64,000 nucleotides of DNA from Pirellulaceae bacterium. GTDB taxonomy: Bacteria; Planctomycetota; Planctomycetia; Pirellulales; Pirellulaceae. The notes under the pieces are model-generated. The model searched no databases. It had not been told where the DNA came from and worked only from the letters and a program-made list of their open reading frames with translations. Each line of letters begins with the position of its first letter. The stretch's first letter is position 1. The DNA lies in contig BPJV01000004.1 in assembly GCA_026004795.1 (NCBI GenBank), forward strand, positions 657,215 through 721,214. The letters run 5' to 3'. Below, piece after piece: positions 61,716 through 64,000 of the stretch. Position numbers and translations under genes: made by a program.

Positions 61716-61890
61716 ACGGTTCGCCAACTTGAAAACCTATTTTACTCACCCGATCACCAATGCTATGAGTGAGAGCCTGAACTCCAAGATCCAATGGATC
61801 AAGTACACCGCTCGTGGCTTTCGAAGCGGGGAAGGGTCTCGCCGAGCGATCTATTTCCATTGCGGTGGCCTCGACCTTTACCCACACTAA
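61716..61890 (+). pseudogene. ISL3-type transposase C-terminal remnant
   Basis: About 57 codons ending at TAA 61888-61890 encode FANLKTYFTHPITNAMSESL, then NSKIQWIKYTARGF and FHCGGLDLYPH. This is the C-terminal pattern of ISL3/IS1001-type transposases. There is no start, so it is only a remnant. Confidence 0.7.
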
Positions 61891-61910
61891 ACCCGGAAGA
61901 GCCTTTTGTT

Positions 61911-62450
61911 TTAATCGCCAATGCCGCCTCCGACGTCCGGGAAGCGCGCAGACACCGCTTCCTCAAGACACTCGCGCGCGTAGCCTGAAAGCAAGCCAGT
62001 GCGTTGCAGCGCCAGGATTTCCCGTGCTTGATCTAGCGTCGTTAAACCAGCACTGAGGATTGCATAAGCCAAGCGATCCTGAACCGCTTTGTCTGTTGCA
62101 CTGCCTAGACGAGTGACCGCATACTCGACAATCTTCTCACTCGATACGTTGTATTTTCGTCGTAAGATCCTGACGATTGAAGAAGCACTTGAAACCTCTC
62201 GTGCATTCTCCAAGCATTGCAGCATCGTAGCGACCGGTTCATTGATACTAGCTTTCTCCAACAAGCCTTCTAAAAATGTCTCTGCCAGCGTTGCAGGTAG
62301 CGACTGCCAACAAGCAATGACAAGCTCTCTCGCAACACCAGGAGACAATCCGCTTCCAAGTTGCTCACCATGCTCCAATGGGGAATAGTCTTCGTTCGGC
62401 GGCTCAGAGTCAAATGACAACAACTCCCTGATAGTGGCATCTACATTCAC
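61911..62450 (-). CDS. Small helical protein, candidate immunity protein
   Basis: A GTG at 62450 overlaps the TGA of the Rhs toxin cassette (GTGA), giving 179 residues. It is acidic and mostly helical with no signal peptide (for example LVIACWQSLPATLAETFLEG and LRRKYNVSSEKIVEYAVTRL). Neither the family nor a motif was recognised. Translational coupling directly after the toxin reading frame is the usual position of an immunity gene, so it is probably the antidote for the toxin encoded upstream. Confidence 0.75.
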   Translation of the reverse strand: MNVDATIRELLSFDSEPPNEDYSPLEHGEQLGSGLSPGVARELVIACWQSLPATLAETFLEGLLEKASINEPVATMLQCLENAREVSSASSIVRILRRKYNVSSEKIVEYAVTRLGSATDKAVQDRLAYAILSAGLTTLDQAREILALQRTGLLSGYARECLEEAVSARFPDVGGGIGD

Positions 62451-63628
62451 CCGCTCACCTCCACAACTTCCGCGTCACCTACATCGATTCCTAGCTGATC
62501 CAAATAGTCTTTTGCTTTTTGAGTAAGGCCCTTACCGGATGGTGGCTTGAAATGGCCAGAATCGTTGGTGATCTCAACCAAACGACCTTTGCGATCGAAC
62601 TTCAGCTGACCCGCAAACTTGACCGAACAACCATCGCTGAGCACCGAATGCCCGCGCCCAATCACCAGCTTTCCGTCAATACTAATAATGAAGTCAATTC
62701 GCTGCCCTTTGAAGCTTCCGAGTTTGCCCCCGCTTAAATAGCGTCGGAGTTTTCCACCCTCCAGCATATATGGAATTTTCTGAAGTTCCCCACCGGGTGT
62801 GTCGGCCGGCAGTCTCAATGGTAGGTCATCGACCAAGCCTAATGCCGAAGGTCGAAGTGCTCCGCCACCTAGAACCATGGCGTTAAATTGAATGCCAGTT
62901 TCAGCGAACTCCCGCATTCGCCGCAACTCACTCGGCGTAGCTCGATACGTTTGTTGCATGTCAACCGCGTATTGCGAGCACGGGTCGTTTATTGCCTGCT
63001 GCCGTCGGAAAGTACGTTCTTGACGTGCTAACTCATTGGCACGACTCGTCGCAGACCATCCACCGCTCAACCAACCGATGACAGTCTTCTGTCCCAACGG
63101 AAAGTTCCAGGCCCATGGGTTATACCCCCCTAGGCTCGTCCACTCGCCTTCGTCCTCCAACCCACTCGGATCGGTCTTCGTCGTCGGCCCGTTGCCCACG
63201 TACCGATACAAATTCGCATCGCCGGCGGCGAAGGAGATGGGGTCTTGATTGAGCCAGCGGCCGAGGGTGGGGGAGTACCAGCGGGCGCGGTTGTATTGCA
63301 ACTGCACGTCACTGTCCCACGGCCTGCCAGTATAGCCGAAGACCGCATCGACGGCATCTTGGTGGCTGGACGCAATTGGATTGCCCGCCGCGTCGAAGTC
63401 GGCCTCGTGGACCAGGTTGCCAAAGCTGTCGAACACCTGATGCTCCCGCACCGTCGCGGTGCTATCGACCAGATCGCGGACCGTGCCCAGGTGATCGGTC
63501 AGCGGCCAGTAGACGGGCCCAGCCCCCAGAAACGCGCTGCCGTGGAACGCGTCCGGCGACCACCAAGACAAATACTGTTCGTCGGCCAGCAATTGATCCA
63601 CCGCCGCGCCCCACAGGTACCGGTTCAT
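62447..63628 (-). CDS. Orphan Rhs C-terminal fragment with a different toxin domain
   Basis: This 393-residue cassette begins at MNRYLWGAAVDQLLADEQYL, with the same Rhs core as the other copy, and reaches KTDPSGLEDEG near residue 158. The unique ~235-residue tip includes SVLSDGCSVKFAGQLKFDRK and EITNDSGHFKPPSGKGLTQK. I do not recognise its activity; SGHFKP-type endings occur in several bacterial toxins. It has no Rhs shell, so it is an orphan tip of the type used as a donor for toxin exchange. A GTG one codon earlier (63631) is another possible start. It overlaps the upstream small membrane gene by one base and the downstream immunity gene by four. Confidence 0.8.
   Translation of the reverse strand: MNRYLWGAAVDQLLADEQYLSWWSPDAFHGSAFLGAGPVYWPLTDHLGTVRDLVDSTATVREHQVFDSFGNLVHEADFDAAGNPIASSHQDAVDAVFGYTGRPWDSDVQLQYNRARWYSPTLGRWLNQDPISFAAGDANLYRYVGNGPTTKTDPSGLEDEGEWTSLGGYNPWAWNFPLGQKTVIGWLSGGWSATSRANELARQERTFRRQQAINDPCSQYAVDMQQTYRATPSELRRMREFAETGIQFNAMVLGGGALRPSALGLVDDLPLRLPADTPGGELQKIPYMLEGGKLRRYLSGGKLGSFKGQRIDFIISIDGKLVIGRGHSVLSDGCSVKFAGQLKFDRKGRLVEITNDSGHFKPPSGKGLTQKAKDYLDQLGIDVGDAEVVEVSG
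63156..63628 (-). repeat. Rhs core repeat, copy 2
   Basis: This corresponds base for base in length to 60408-60880. See that entry for the coding content; differences are scattered point changes, mostly synonymous. Confidence 0.85.
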
Positions 63629-63960
63629 CACTCACTTCGGTCATGGCGTGTGTCCCGGCGAGCCGTAGTATTATCCTTCATTACCTTCGACCCCGAAAGG
63701 TTTTTGAGTCGGTAAACAACCGAGAATAGAATCCCCGGAAGGCTTCCATAGTCAAGCAAGAAAGCGACCCACCAAAGATTCCTGATCGCTTCCCATTCGA
63801 TGAGAGCGATTCCAGCAGCAAGAATTGCTCCTGCTAGAAACGGAGGCTACGACGTATGTTTGCCCGACTGCAACCAACGGATGAGAACCCACCAACTCAA
63901 AAAGCACAGGTAACCACCGACTGCGATCAACAACAGGCCAAAGATGGTTGACGGTGTCAT
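63628..63960 (-). pseudogene. Small membrane protein gene with an in-frame amber codon
   Basis: From the ATG at 63960 the minus strand encodes 37 residues (MTPSTIFGLLLIAVGGYLCF, then SWWVLIRWLQSGKHTS) and then TAG at 63847-63849. The same frame goes on with membrane-like sequence, LAGAILAAGIALIEWEAI and AFLLDYGSLPGILFSVVYRL, to a TGA at 63628-63630. The whole looks like a ~110-residue protein with two to three membrane segments broken by one nonsense change. It might be a leftover from another immunity-type gene. Confidence 0.5.
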
Positions 63961-64000
63961 TCGACGATCACCGGAACTTTCGTCTCTGGTCCAGTAGTAA

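Overview
The window reads as a chromosomal segment of a Planctomycetota bacterium, most likely Pirellulales-like. This is inferred from the gene complement: a Tat-exported Gfo/Idh/MocA oxidoreductase, an FG-GAP/VCBS-repeat protein, an eukaryote-like kinase, Rhs fragments with planctomycete flavour, high G+C, and many small palindromic repeats. No rRNA, tRNA or CRISPR array was seen.

Layout. Positions 1-22767 are ordinary chromosome, all on the minus strand. They encode an AGCS sodium/amino-acid symporter (cut by the window edge), a secreted CocE/X-Pro-peptidase-like hydrolase, a VCBS-repeat protein, a Gfo/Idh/MocA oxidoreductase, a PH-domain membrane protein, an SLC13 transporter, a Ser/Thr kinase, FtsH, a four-gene lipid-type cluster (acetyltransferase-like, FabI-like, FabZ-like, CrtI-like), a small unknown protein and an S41 processing protease. 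The intergenic regions on both sides of the kinase gene carry mirrored arrays of a covarying 18-nt hairpin. Positions 23603-27094 hold two coupled plus-strand genes of unknown function.

Positions 27569-51018 form one ~23 kb, tightly coupled plus-strand defence operon: SNF2 helicase with DUF3883, sacsin-like Hsp90-fold ATPase, OLD-like ATPase/TOPRIM protein, DarT/DarG toxin-antitoxin, DUF1156 DNA methylase, PHP-AAA (TrlF-like) protein, AlbA_2/RecG-like protein, and a HEPN-DUF499 ATPase. The helicase, DUF1156 methylase and DUF499 ATPase resemble a BREX type 3 / DISARM-like core, but no PglZ is visible. The accessory genes between helicase and methylase look like cassettes. Between them lie two 486-bp direct repeats, each an open reading frame made of the first ~40 codons of the methylase joined through a palindrome-bearing linker to the last ~30 codons of the helicase. 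This suggests that cassettes accumulated by recombination at the helicase-methylase boundary. The methylase gene is itself invaded by an element encoding an S23-type four-helix-bundle protein in another frame, without breaking the methylase frame. Related palindromic insertions sit in frame in the methylase and the helicase. Downstream on the minus strand are a GIY-YIG-like gene broken by an amber codon and an HsdR_N-RAMA protein.

Positions 53131-64000 are a graveyard of mobile and polymorphic-toxin DNA: an IS66-type element with a partial second copy, truncated IS4-, IS256- and ISL3-type transposases, and two orphan Rhs C-terminal toxin cassettes. The two cassettes share a 473-bp core, and each is followed by a candidate immunity gene (one a WG-repeat protein).
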